A stretch of DNA of 21,791 nucleotides. Source: RGIG1959 sp045651865 (lineage in GTDB: Bacteria > Bacillota > Clostridia > Oscillospirales > Acutalibacteraceae). The stretch is taken from assembly GCA_045651865.1 (NCBI GenBank), contig JAZRTC010000026.1, forward strand, positions 1 through 21,791, in the 5' to 3' direction. A model generated the notes under the pieces. The model saw nothing but the letters and a program-made list of their open reading frames with translations, was not told where the DNA came from and did not search any database. Of this stretch, positions 6,388 through 14,680 are shown piece after piece; the stretch's first letter is position 1, and each line of letters opens with the position of its first letter. Made by a program: the position numbers and the translations under genes.

Positions 6388-7905
6388 ATGAAAACACCTA
6401 CCACGCTGATCATTATGGACGGCTTCGGCATCAACCCCGGCGTTAAGGGAAATGCAATCGAAGCGGCAAAAACGCCCAACCTGACGGCGATTTTTGAAAA
6501 CAACCCCTACACCACCATTGGTGCATCGGGTATGGATGTGGGCTTGCCCGACGGTCAGATGGGCAACAGTGAGGTCGGTCACACCAACATCGGCGCAGGC
6601 CGCGTGGTGTATCAGCAGCTCACCCTCATCACCAAATCCATCCTCGACGGCACGATGATGCAAAATCCCGTGCTCGTCAAAAATATGAAAGCCGCGATCG
6701 ACGCAGGCAAAGCGATCCACTTTATGGGTCTGATGGGCGACGGCGGCGTGCACAGCCACGAGGAGCACCTGTTCGGTCTGCTCGATATGGCAAAGGCAAT
6801 GGGCGCTGACAAGGTTTATGTTCACGCTATCACCGACGGTCGCGACACCGACCCGAAGGACGGCATGCGCTTCCTGCAGAATGTGCAGGACAAGATGGAT
6901 GCCATCGGTCTTGGCAAGATCGCGACGGTGGTCGGTCGCTACTACGCGATGGACCGCGACAGCAACTGGGACCGCGAGGAAAAGGCTTACGCCGCATTCG
7001 TGTACGGCGAAGGCGAGACGGCGGCAAACTGGAAAGAGTGCATCGAGCGCAGCTATGCAAACGATGTGACCGACGAGTTCATCCTGCCTTGCGTCACCGC
7101 CGAGGACGGCCGTGTTGCGGAGGGCGACACCGTTGTGTTCCTCAACTTCCGTCCCGACCGTGCGCGTCAGATGACCCGCATTTTCACCGATGACGAGTTC
7201 ACGGGCTTTGAGCGCCGTTTCGGTCGCTTTCCCGTCAACTATGTGTGCATGGCGCAGTACGACGCAACGATGCCCAACTGCGAAGTGGCGTATCCGCCCG
7301 TCGACCTGACCAATGTGCTTGGCGAGTATCTCTCGAAGCTCGGCAAGACCCAGCTGCGCATCGCGGAGACCGAGAAGTATGCGCATGTGACCTTCTTCTT
7401 CAACGGCGGTCTTGAGGCACCGTACGAGGGTGAGGATCGCTGTGTTATTCCGTCCCCGAAAGTCGCGACTTATGACCTCAAGCCCGAAATGAGCGCTCCC
7501 GAGGTCGCCGCCGAGTGTGTTGCCCGCATCGAAAGCGGCAAGTACGATGTGATCATCCTCAACTTCGCCAACTGCGATATGGTCGGTCACACGGGCGTGT
7601 TTGAAGCGGCTGTCAAGGCGGTCGAGACCGTCGACACCTGCGTCGGTATGGTTGTGGAAGCAACCAAGAAGATGGGCGGCGTGTCGCTCATCACCGCTGA
7701 CCACGGCAACGCCGATAAGATGATGAACGAGGACGGCTCGCCGTTCACCGCGCACACCACCAATATTGTGCCGTTTGTCATTGTCGGTAAGGATTGCACC
7801 CTGCGTGAGGGCGGTCGTCTGGCGGATATCGCGCCGACGATGCTCGAAGTGATGGGTATTGAGCAACCCACCGAAATGGACGGACAATCGCTCATCGCGA
7901 AATAA
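6388..7905 (+). CDS. gpmI: 2,3-bisphosphoglycerate-independent phosphoglycerate mutase
   Basis: Mn-dependent mutase converting 3- to 2-phosphoglycerate through a phosphoserine intermediate; it belongs to the alkaline phosphatase superfamily. 505 aa, typical. The metal-binding Asp11 is in IIMDGFG and the phosphorylated Ser61 in GQMGNSEVGH. DGRDTDP, GRYYAMDRD with NWDR, NFRPDRARQ and the C-terminal ITADHGNADKM with the following His-Thr supply substrate and metal ligands. AAAGGA lies about 11 nt before ATG 6388. It closes the operon ahead of a strong terminator; eno is not adjacent. Confidence 0.98.
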   Translation: MKTPTTLIIMDGFGINPGVKGNAIEAAKTPNLTAIFENNPYTTIGASGMDVGLPDGQMGNSEVGHTNIGAGRVVYQQLTLITKSILDGTMMQNPVLVKNMKAAIDAGKAIHFMGLMGDGGVHSHEEHLFGLLDMAKAMGADKVYVHAITDGRDTDPKDGMRFLQNVQDKMDAIGLGKIATVVGRYYAMDRDSNWDREEKAYAAFVYGEGETAANWKECIERSYANDVTDEFILPCVTAEDGRVAEGDTVVFLNFRPDRARQMTRIFTDDEFTGFERRFGRFPVNYVCMAQYDATMPNCEVAYPPVDLTNVLGEYLSKLGKTQLRIAETEKYAHVTFFFNGGLEAPYEGEDRCVIPSPKVATYDLKPEMSAPEVAAECVARIESGKYDVIILNFANCDMVGHTGVFEAAVKAVETVDTCVGMVVEATKKMGGVSLITADHGNADKMMNEDGSPFTAHTTNIVPFVIVGKDCTLREGGRLADIAPTMLEVMGIEQPTEMDGQSLIAK

Positions 7906-7914
7906 AGAACAGGC

Positions 7915-7946
7915 AAACGCCCCGTGCATCCGCACGGGGCGTTTTT
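7915..7946 (+). terminator. Terminator of the glycolytic operon
   Basis: Perfect 13-bp stem (7915-7927 / 7932-7944), sequence AAACGCCCCGTGC with a 4-nt ATCC loop, running directly into TTTTT. Confidence 0.95.
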
Positions 7947-7969
7947 ATGTGCACACCGCATTGGGGTGT

Positions 7970-8014
7970 AAAAAAAGAGAGACGATTCCGCTCTGAATCG
8001 TCTCTCTTTTTTTT
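7970..8014. terminator. Bidirectional terminator, mainly for the minus-strand lipoprotein gene
   Basis: Perfect 18-bp stem AAAAAAGAGAGACGATTC (7971-7988) / GAATCGTCTCTCTTTTTT (7995-8012) with a 6-nt loop. A-tract and T-tract on both sides make it work in either direction; the minus-strand gene ends at 8018. Confidence 0.92.
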
Positions 8015-8017
8015 CTG

Positions 8018-8833
8018 TTATCCGATCTCCACATTCGCCACAACAGGCAGATGATCTGAGACTTCGCGGGTTGCGTCGTTATAAATCGTTTCATAAGTCA
8101 GCGGTGTCACAGCGCCTTTGAAAAAGATGTGATCGCGCGAGCCTTTGCCGCGGGTTGCCGTGCCGCCGTAATCGCCAAGCAGGTAGGAGTCGTAGTCTTT
8201 GATGATTTCCACACTCTCGGCATATTTGCTGTCGGTGTACCCTTCTGCAATCGACAGATTGTAGGATGTACTGTCTTCGAGTGCATTGAAATCGCCGACG
8301 CTGAGCATGGGCAGATTATATTTCATGTACAGCTCACGGGCGATATTGAGGTATTGATTGGTGTGTTTGAAGCATTCCGCTTCACGCGAATCGGGATGGG
8401 TGTTGGTGATGAGGAACTGCTTGCCGTTTTGCGTCTCAAACACCGCCCACGAGACCACGCGGATGTTGGAAGCGGGATCCAGATCTTCGATGCCGTTTTC
8501 GACAAGTGTCAGCGTTTCGGTGTTGTAAAAGAACATCGTCATGCAATCCTTGCCGCTGTCGGTCTTGTTGCAAATCGCCTGATAGGGGGCAGGGAGAGCA
8601 TCAAATTCTGCCTGCCACGGACCGCTCGCCTCCTGCAAACCAATGACATCGGGCATCTGCTCGGTCAGGGTTGTAAAAAAGGTTTCAATACGCGTCTCGG
8701 CGGGCGGGCCGCCCCACGCGGGGTTGAGGATGTTCCACGACATCACTTTGATTTGTGCGGGTTCGTTTTTGGCAAGAGAACATCCTGTCAATAAAAGACT
8801 AATTGCAGATAAAAGAGAGAAAAACCGTTTCAT
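8018..8833 (-). CDS. Endonuclease/exonuclease/phosphatase-family lipoprotein
   Basis: 271 aa. The N-terminus is a lipoprotein signal with lipobox LLLTGC (lipidated Cys18), so the enzyme is probably anchored outside the membrane. The rest is the Mg-dependent EEP fold (DNase I, sphingomyelinase, phosphatases): MSWNIL (31-36), GLQEA with metal-binding Glu68, NTHPDSREA with His146, GDFNALED with Asp181/Asn183, RDHIF (~233-237), and terminal SDHLPVVA with Asp260/His261. All catalytic positions are present. The substrate (phosphodiester, nucleic acid or lipid head group) cannot be read from the sequence. ATG 8833-8831 has AGGAGG 7 nt upstream. It is monocistronic, with its own promoter and terminator. 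Confidence 0.9.
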   Translation of the reverse strand: MKRFFSLLSAISLLLTGCSLAKNEPAQIKVMSWNILNPAWGGPPAETRIETFFTTLTEQMPDVIGLQEASGPWQAEFDALPAPYQAICNKTDSGKDCMTMFFYNTETLTLVENGIEDLDPASNIRVVSWAVFETQNGKQFLITNTHPDSREAECFKHTNQYLNIARELYMKYNLPMLSVGDFNALEDSTSYNLSIAEGYTDSKYAESVEIIKDYDSYLLGDYGGTATRGKGSRDHIFFKGAVTPLTYETIYNDATREVSDHLPVVANVEIG

Positions 8834-8853
8834 ACCATCGCCTCCTTACATGT

Positions 8854-8882
8854 ATAGTAGCATAAAGTGACGGGTTTGGCAA
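8854..8882 (-). promoter_or_regulatory. Promoter of the EEP lipoprotein gene
   Basis: On the minus strand TTGCCA (plus 8877-8882), 17-nt spacer, TACTAT (plus 8854-8859), with the ribosome site directly downstream. Confidence 0.7.
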
Positions 8883-8974
8883 GATTGCTTGCCGACATTT
8901 GGCGACACCCTCCCGTGCCTCCTTGGCTACCCCACTAAGCAATATCAAGTACCGATTTCCTCAAAAATTGACAC

Positions 8975-9003
8975 TTGATAGATGGGGAAACCTGTGGTAT
9001 ACT
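8975..9003 (+). promoter_or_regulatory. Promoter of mutY and the downstream gene run
   Basis: TTGATA (8975-8980), 17-nt spacer, TATACT (8998-9003) with an extended -10 TGG (8995-8997). A better -35 hexamer, TTGACA at 8968-8973, is 24 nt from the -10 and too far. The inverted repeat TATCAAGT (8943-8950) / ACTTGATA (8973-8980) overlaps the -35 and may be an operator. Confidence 0.75.
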
Positions 9004-9039
9004 ATAATCTGTATAAGTATACCTAAGGAGGGCGGCGCG

Positions 9040-10095
9040 ATGGATACGCAAACTCGTTTGCAAGCAATCGTCACGCCGCTGTGCGACTGGTTTGATGCGG
9101 GAAAACGATTGCTTCCGTGGCGCATCGAACCGACACCGTACCGAGTGTGGGTTTCGGAGATTATGCTCCAGCAAACCCGCATTGAAGCGGTGATCCCGTA
9201 TTTTGAGCGGTTTATGAATGAACTCCCCGATGTGGAGTCGCTGGCGACGGTGGAACCCGACCGCCTGATGAAGCTGTGGGAGGGACTTGGCTATTACAGC
9301 CGCGCCCGCAACTTGCAAAAAGCGGCACAACAAATGACGGAGCTTCACGGCGGCGCGCTTCCTGCGGATTATGCCGCGCTGCGGTCTTTGGCGGGCATCG
9401 GCGACTATACGGCGGGGGCGATTGCCTCGATTGCATTTGGCATCCCCGTTCCTGCCGTGGACGGCAATGTACTGCGCGTGCTGGCGAGACTGACGGGTTC
9501 ACGCGAGGATGTGATGAAACCTGCTGTTCGTAAGGAGCTGACGGCACTTGCTGCGGCGCTTGTGCCGGATGACCGTCCTGCCTCATTCAATCAGGGACTG
9601 ATGGAACTTGGTGAGCGGGTGTGCGTGCCGAATACGATGCCGCACTGCGATGCGTGTCCGATTGCAGAGCACTGTGCGGTGGCGGGATTGCCCGAGGCGG
9701 CCAATCTGCCTTATCGCGCACCGAAAAAGCCGCGCCGCATTGAGCAGAAAACGGTGTATGTCCTGTTGACGGATGAAACGCCGCGCCGTGTGCTGTTGCA
9801 CAAGCGTCCTGCGTCGGGATTACTCGCGGGATTGTGGGAGCTTCCCAACACCGATGGCGATGAACCGTTGCCGCTACCCCTTGAAGCGGTGGGAGAACCG
9901 ATGGCGCTGACCGACAGCCGCCACATCTTTTCCCACATAGAATGGCATATGCGCGGCGTGTTGAAAATTGTGAAACCCACTGCTTTACCGCAGGATTATG
10001 AATTTGTCGGACTTACAGCGCTGTCGGTTGATCACGCGTTGCCGACGGCATTTCGGGCATATTCCCAGATGTTACCGATTTGGTTAGGAGAATAA
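9040..10095 (+). CDS. mutY: A/G-specific adenine DNA glycosylase MutY
   Basis: Removes adenine mispaired with 8-oxoguanine. 351 aa. The HhH-GPD glycosylase domain has SEIMLQQT with catalytic Glu40 and the hairpin LAGIGDYTAGAIASIAFG followed by VDGNVLRV with catalytic Asp141. The [4Fe-4S] loop is C195-x7-C203-x2-C206-x5-C212. Residues ~232-345 are the NUDIX-like domain that recognises 8-oxoG. The start is ATG 9040 because AAGGAGGG (9025-9032) lies 7 nt ahead; the open frame further upstream crosses the promoter. It heads a co-directional series; the next gene begins 2 nt after its stop, with its ribosome site inside the mutY end. Confidence 0.96.
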   Translation: MDTQTRLQAIVTPLCDWFDAGKRLLPWRIEPTPYRVWVSEIMLQQTRIEAVIPYFERFMNELPDVESLATVEPDRLMKLWEGLGYYSRARNLQKAAQQMTELHGGALPADYAALRSLAGIGDYTAGAIASIAFGIPVPAVDGNVLRVLARLTGSREDVMKPAVRKELTALAAALVPDDRPASFNQGLMELGERVCVPNTMPHCDACPIAEHCAVAGLPEAANLPYRAPKKPRRIEQKTVYVLLTDETPRRVLLHKRPASGLLAGLWELPNTDGDEPLPLPLEAVGEPMALTDSRHIFSHIEWHMRGVLKIVKPTALPQDYEFVGLTALSVDHALPTAFRAYSQMLPIWLGE

Positions 10096-10097
10096 AA

Positions 10098-10832
10098 ATG
10101 GCACGAGTGGCATTGATCACAGGCGCCTCGCGCGGCATCGGCCGTGCAATCGCGCTCAGACTGGCGAAGGACGGCTACACCGTCGCGCTCAATTACAATC
10201 AGAATGAAAAAGCCGCTGTCCGTGCGGCGGAGGTGCTCACGGCTTTCGGCAAAGAAGGGATGCTGTGCCGCGCGGATGTGACGCGTGAACACGCCGTGCA
10301 CGAAATGGTGCGCGAAGTTGAAAGACGGCTCGGGCCGATTGACCTGCTGGTCAACAACGCAGGTATTGCCGAGCAGGTACTGTTCACCGATCTGACGGCG
10401 GCACAATGGAAAAAAATGATGGATGTGCATGTCAACGGCGCGTTTTATACAAGCTCGGCAGTGCTTCCGTCAATGATCCGTCGCAAAAGCGGCTGTATCA
10501 TCAACATTGCCTCCATGTGGGGGCAAACGGGTGCCTCGTGTGAGGTGCATTATTCCACCGCAAAGGCGGCGCTCATCGGTATGACCAAGGCGCTTGCCAA
10601 AGAGGTCGGCCCCAGTGGCATCCGCGTCAACTGCGTATCTCCGGGTGCGATCGAAACCGATATGATGGCGGGCTTCTCTGACGAAGATAAAGCGGCGATC
10701 GCCGACGACACGCCGCTTGGTCGCCTCGGAAAGCCTGAGGAGATTGCGGCGGCGGTGGCATTTCTTGCTTCGGAGGATGCCGCGTTTATCACGGGACAGG
10801 TGCTGGCTCCCAACGGCGGTATGGTGATTTAA
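10098..10832 (+). CDS. SDR-family oxidoreductase (FabG-like; candidate EF-P 5-aminopentanone reductase)
   Basis: 244 aa classical short-chain dehydrogenase. It has the NAD(P)-binding TGASRGIG (9-16), NNAG (86-89), catalytic Ser139, Tyr152 and Lys156 (YSTAK), and a PGAIETDMM loop. The stretch ASMWGQTGASCEVHYSTAKA resembles the YmfI-type EF-P 5-aminopentanone reductase more than housekeeping FabG, as far as I can recall the families. That enzyme finishes a lysine modification of elongation factor P in Firmicutes. No fab genes and no efp are nearby, which fits a stand-alone role, but 3-oxoacyl-ACP reductase remains possible. The start ATG 10098 is set by AGGAG 7 nt upstream (10086-10090). It is tightly coupled to mutY. 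Confidence 0.85.
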   Translation: MARVALITGASRGIGRAIALRLAKDGYTVALNYNQNEKAAVRAAEVLTAFGKEGMLCRADVTREHAVHEMVREVERRLGPIDLLVNNAGIAEQVLFTDLTAAQWKKMMDVHVNGAFYTSSAVLPSMIRRKSGCIINIASMWGQTGASCEVHYSTAKAALIGMTKALAKEVGPSGIRVNCVSPGAIETDMMAGFSDEDKAAIADDTPLGRLGKPEEIAAAVAFLASEDAAFITGQVLAPNGGMVI

Positions 10833-10856
10833 ACTTTTATTAGGAGGTCGGTCATT

Positions 10857-12065
10857 ATGAAACGCATACTTGCGACGGTTCTTGCAATGGTGATGTTCTG
10901 CCTGCCTGTATCGGCACAGTCAATGTTTGATTATGTGACCGATTTTGAGTATGCTACGATCCGCAGCGGCGGCATGAACGACATGTTTGTTTTCGGTGCT
11001 TATGAAAACAACGGTGCGGTGTACAAAATGGGTCTGCTCACCGAAGACGGCGAGCAAAGCCGCGTGGCGTGGACAGCGGACGGCTGGAACGGGCTGTTTG
11101 CGCCGTCTGAATGGACGGTAACGGCACACGAGGATGCAGGTGCATTCTGCCCGTATGCCTCGACGCATAAAGAAGGTACGCTGTGCCCGTACCGCGATGT
11201 GGCGCTTGTGACCTTAACGCATACCGCAACAGGCGCGGTGCTTCGTGAGCGGTATATGACTTTCCCGAAAAAGAATGTGACATCGGGCGGTTCGTTGCAT
11301 TATTGCTTTGGTAATTATCAATACACATCTCCCGAAACGCTCAAGTGGAGCGGCAACGGCACGCGTGTGGCGCTTTGCAATGAGCAAGGACTGTGGGGCG
11401 TGTACGATGCACAGACCGATGCGATGCTGACCGAGTACGCGTATGCCGATATGAGTGCCGTGTACGGCGACTATGTGAAGGTGTTTGACGGCACGGCTTG
11501 GGGACGGCTGGATCTGAGCGGCGCGACCGAAACGGTGTATACCTACGCGACCGCAGAGGAATTCAGCGTGACCGAGGAACTGCGCTCTCTGGGCGGTGAC
11601 CGCTACCGTGTATTTAACGCGGATAACGAGCCGATTTCGGCGGAGTACACGCTCGCGGCAACCTCCGTGACCTATTCACCGCAGGCACATACGGTGCTGT
11701 GTGTCTATGATGACGCCACCAAGGCGCTTCTCGATCTTTCGGGAAACACGGTGGCGAGCTTTGATAAAACGCAAAAGGTGCTGTACCTCGACCGTGCGTG
11801 CTATGCGGTGGAGCAGTACAACGATCGCGATGCTCTGGTCGGTGTGGCGCTGGCGCAGATCACGGATATCGTGATGCCGGAGGATACCGTGACAGCGGGC
11901 GATGTGAATTTTGACGGCGTGTGCGACAGTGCGGATGCCCGTTTGATCCTGCAAAACGCCATGAATCTCAACACCTTCACCAATCGTCAGATGCTTGCCG
12001 CTGATATTACGGCAGACGGCAGGATCAACACAGCGGATGTCCGTGCGTTGATAGTAACCTTATAA
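10857..12065 (+). CDS. Secreted WG-repeat protein with C-terminal dockerin
   Basis: 402 aa. Signal peptide 1-20 (cleavage after VSA). The body is beta-rich and not recognised as an enzyme; residues ~165-225 contain two WG-type repeats (GLWGVYD at 179-185 and AWGRLDLSG at 214-222), the pattern of WG-repeat beta-propeller-like proteins. The last ~55 residues are a dockerin: GDVNFDGVCDSADARLIL and AADITADGRINTADVRALI, two calcium loops joined by a short linker. The protein is thus exported and probably docked to a cohesin partner or the surface, without a visible catalytic domain. GGAGG precedes ATG 10857. It follows the SDR by 24 bp and precedes the carboxypeptidase gene by 12 bp. Domain calls were made by eye; the role is unknown. 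Confidence 0.8.
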   Translation: MKRILATVLAMVMFCLPVSAQSMFDYVTDFEYATIRSGGMNDMFVFGAYENNGAVYKMGLLTEDGEQSRVAWTADGWNGLFAPSEWTVTAHEDAGAFCPYASTHKEGTLCPYRDVALVTLTHTATGAVLRERYMTFPKKNVTSGGSLHYCFGNYQYTSPETLKWSGNGTRVALCNEQGLWGVYDAQTDAMLTEYAYADMSAVYGDYVKVFDGTAWGRLDLSGATETVYTYATAEEFSVTEELRSLGGDRYRVFNADNEPISAEYTLAATSVTYSPQAHTVLCVYDDATKALLDLSGNTVASFDKTQKVLYLDRACYAVEQYNDRDALVGVALAQITDIVMPEDTVTAGDVNFDGVCDSADARLILQNAMNLNTFTNRQMLAADITADGRINTADVRALIVTL

Positions 12066-12077
12066 AGGATGAACGAT

Positions 12078-12971
12078 ATGGCAAAAGACAGACGACAACA
12101 AAAAAAATCCCCGTGGCAACAGCGACGGGTGCAGATTCTCGCGGCGGCAGGTGCTGTTTTGCTGGTGATCCTGCTTATTGTGTTGCTCACGCGACCGAAA
12201 AAGCCGCCTGCGGACAGTCCGACCATCCCGCCCGTGGCAGTAAGCACCACTTCCGCCATTACCACGACGGTCACAACCACAGCGGCAACGACGACAACCG
12301 CTCAGGAAACCACCACGACGGAAGAGGAAACGACCACCACTGAGGATGAGACGACAACGACCGAAGCGACAACGACAACTGCCGCTCCTGTGATCCACGA
12401 CGACGGCAACTGGAATCTGGTGCTGGTCAACCCGTGGAATCCCTACCCGGAAGAGCTTGTGCGCGGTGAGGAGGACAATCTCGTGCAGGTCGGCTATTCG
12501 AGCGAATATGTCGATTACCGCATCCTTGATCAGCTCAACGCGATGCTGGATGCGGGTGCAGAGTACGGTCTGGCGGTCACCTCCAGCTATCGCAGTTATG
12601 ACGATCAGGTGTATTTTTATAACAACAAGGTCGACCGTGTGATGGCATCCGAGGGCTGTTCCTATGAAGAGGCGCTCGACATCGCCGCGACCGAGGTCGC
12701 AAGACCCGGCACCAGCGAACATCACACAGGACTTGCCGTGGATCTGGTTCATAACGAGTGCTGGGAACTGGAGGAGTATTGGGAAGACTCCGCGGCGTTT
12801 GACTGGCTGATGGAACATTGTGCAGATTACGGCTTTATCCTGCGGTATCCCAAGAGCAGCCAGCACATCACAGGCGTGATCTATGAGCCGTGGCATTATC
12901 GCTATGTCGGCGTGGAAGCCGCACAGGCGATTATGAGTCAGGGCATCACATTGGAAGAATATTTAGGTTAA
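12078..12971 (+). CDS. VanY/LdcB-type D-alanyl-D-alanine carboxypeptidase, membrane-anchored with Thr-rich linker
   Basis: 297 aa. A short basic N-terminus and one transmembrane helix (~20-38) anchor it. Residues ~57-103 are a Thr/Glu-rich spacer with several TTTT blocks, presumably crossing the wall. The catalytic domain (~120-297) has the peptidase M15B signs: SSYRS with Arg172, the zinc motif S213-x-H215-x2-G218-x-A220-x-D222, and EPWHYRYVG with Glu270 and His273. It should trim the terminal D-Ala from peptidoglycan stems. The start is ATG 12078, 8 nt after AAAGGA (12064-12069) which overlaps the previous stop; ATG 12069 sits inside the Shine-Dalgarno. No vancomycin-resistance genes are near, so this is wall maturation rather than resistance (inference). 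Confidence 0.92.
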   Translation: MAKDRRQQKKSPWQQRRVQILAAAGAVLLVILLIVLLTRPKKPPADSPTIPPVAVSTTSAITTTVTTTAATTTTAQETTTTEEETTTTEDETTTTEATTTTAAPVIHDDGNWNLVLVNPWNPYPEELVRGEEDNLVQVGYSSEYVDYRILDQLNAMLDAGAEYGLAVTSSYRSYDDQVYFYNNKVDRVMASEGCSYEEALDIAATEVARPGTSEHHTGLAVDLVHNECWELEEYWEDSAAFDWLMEHCADYGFILRYPKSSQHITGVIYEPWHYRYVGVEAAQAIMSQGITLEEYLG

Positions 12972-13000
12972 TATACTATTTTGAAAGGTTGATTATCCCT

Positions 13001-14677
13001 ATGCAGCTTAACGGTTCGGACATTTTGATGGAATGCCTGCTTGAGCAGGGGGTCGACACGGTGTTCGGCTATCCCGGCGGAGCGGTGCTCAACATCTACG
13101 ATGCACTGTACAAGTACAGCGACCGCATCACCCATATTCTCACTGCACATGAGCAGGGTGCCGCCCATGCGGCGGACGGCTTTGCGCGTGCTACGGGCAA
13201 GGTCGGTGTGTGCATCGCCACTTCGGGTCCGGGTGCGACCAACCTTGTGACGGGTATTGCCACGGCGTATATGGACTCGATTCCCGTTGTGGCGATCACG
13301 GGCAATGTGCCTGTCGGTCAGCTCGGTCGTGATTCGTTCCAGGAAATCGATATCACGGGTGTTACAATGCCCATTACCAAACACAATTTTATCGTCAAGG
13401 ATGTGCGCGAGCTTGCCGATACGGTGCGCAAAGCGTTTGAGATTGCGCAAAGCGGTCGTCCCGGTCCTGTGCTGATCGATATTCCCAAGGATGTTTCGGC
13501 GGCGGTGACGGAGTATGAAAAAGCAGGTGCTTCGGTGCGCCGCGCTGTGCCTGCACCGAAGGAGGAGCGCATTGAAAAGGCATTGGAGATCCTTGCCTCC
13601 TGCGAAAAACCGCTCATTTACTTCGGCGGCGGTGTGATTCTGTCGGGAGCGGAGGAAAGTCTTGCCCGCTTTGCAAAAGAGCAGAACATCCCCGTTTGCT
13701 CGTCGATGATGGGTCTGGGCGGTTTTGATCCCGCAGACCCGTTGTGGCTTGGCATGGTCGGTATGCACGGCACGGTTGCCGCCAACCGCGCGGCGAAGGA
13801 ATGTGATGCACTGTTTGTGTGCGGTGCGCGCTTCTCCGACCGCGTGGCGGGTGACCGCACGGGCTTTGCTCCCAACGCGAAAGTCGTACATATTGATGTC
13901 GATCACGCAGAATTTGATAAAAATGTCACCGCGACCGTGCGCGTCGGCGGCGAGCTGAAAACCGTGCTCAATGCATTCTGCGACCGCTCGGAGCATCACA
14001 TGCATTCCGCGTGGTGCGAGCGGGTATCGACTTGGAAGAAGAATATCCCCGCGCCGATGCAGGCGGCGGATGAATTGCCCGACCCGCGTGCGATTCTGCA
14101 AACGCTCCGCACGCTGGTGGATGATGACACCGTCATTGCCACCGATGTCGGTCAGCATCAGATGTGGACGGCACAGCACTTTGAAGTGCGCCGCCCGCGC
14201 AAACTGCTCACTTCGGGCGGTCTCGGCACGATGGGCTACGGTCTCGGCGCGGCGATCGGCGCGCAGTGCGGCACCAAAAACAAACGCACCGTGCTGATTA
14301 CGGGCGACGGCAGCTTCCATATGAACTGCAACGAGCTGGCAACGCTCGCGTCCTATCATCTGCCCGTTACCGTGCTGGTGTTTGACAACCGCGTACTCGG
14401 CATGGTGCGCCAGTGGCAAAAGGTGTTCTACGGTCGCCGCTTCTCGGCAACCGATCCAGAGCGCCACACGGATTTCGTCAAACTGGCAGAAGCCTATGGC
14501 TGTCAAGGTATGTATATGAATACGGCGGCGGATATGGAGCGCGTGCTCAAAGACGCGCTCAGCGCGGATGGCCCTGTGGTGGTCGACTGCCGTTTGTCCA
14601 AGGATGTCAATGTTCTGCCGATGATCCCGCCCGGTAAAACGGTCGACGATATCATCGAAGCGATGGAGGAGGAATAA
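13001..14677 (+). CDS. ilvB: Acetolactate synthase large subunit
   Basis: TPP-dependent enzyme making acetolactate or acetohydroxybutyrate, the first common step to valine, leucine and isoleucine. 558 aa. Catalytic Glu51 is in TAHEQGAAHAADG; SGPGATNLVTGIA (75-87) follows; FAD-domain motifs occur in the middle; the C-terminal TPP motif starts GDGSFHMN (435-442) and ends at N463. The start is ATG 13001 (MQLNGSD), as in family members, with AAAGG 12 nt upstream, a slightly long gap. Only 29 bp separate it from the carboxypeptidase gene and no T-box or long leader fits, so regulation is not at an obvious upstream riboswitch. It is the first gene of ilvBN-leuCD. Confidence 0.96.
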   Translation: MQLNGSDILMECLLEQGVDTVFGYPGGAVLNIYDALYKYSDRITHILTAHEQGAAHAADGFARATGKVGVCIATSGPGATNLVTGIATAYMDSIPVVAITGNVPVGQLGRDSFQEIDITGVTMPITKHNFIVKDVRELADTVRKAFEIAQSGRPGPVLIDIPKDVSAAVTEYEKAGASVRRAVPAPKEERIEKALEILASCEKPLIYFGGGVILSGAEESLARFAKEQNIPVCSSMMGLGGFDPADPLWLGMVGMHGTVAANRAAKECDALFVCGARFSDRVAGDRTGFAPNAKVVHIDVDHAEFDKNVTATVRVGGELKTVLNAFCDRSEHHMHSAWCERVSTWKKNIPAPMQAADELPDPRAILQTLRTLVDDDTVIATDVGQHQMWTAQHFEVRRPRKLLTSGGLGTMGYGLGAAIGAQCGTKNKRTVLITGDGSFHMNCNELATLASYHLPVTVLVFDNRVLGMVRQWQKVFYGRRFSATDPERHTDFVKLAEAYGCQGMYMNTAADMERVLKDALSADGPVVVDCRLSKDVNVLPMIPPGKTVDDIIEAMEEE

Positions 14678-14680
14678 GTG

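Noticed and set aside
5611..7935. 774-aa minus-strand ORF opposite tpiA and gpmI
   Set aside because: Complement of strongly biased codons in two certain genes; His/Val/Asp-rich nonsense composition, no family likeness.
12060..12896. 278-aa minus-strand ORF opposite the VanY-type gene
   Set aside because: Shadow of the carboxypeptidase gene and its Thr-rich linker.
12951..12977. Promoter directly before ilvB (TTGGAA, TATACT)
   Set aside because: The spacer is only 15 nt and the -35 poor; kept as a possibility but not annotated.
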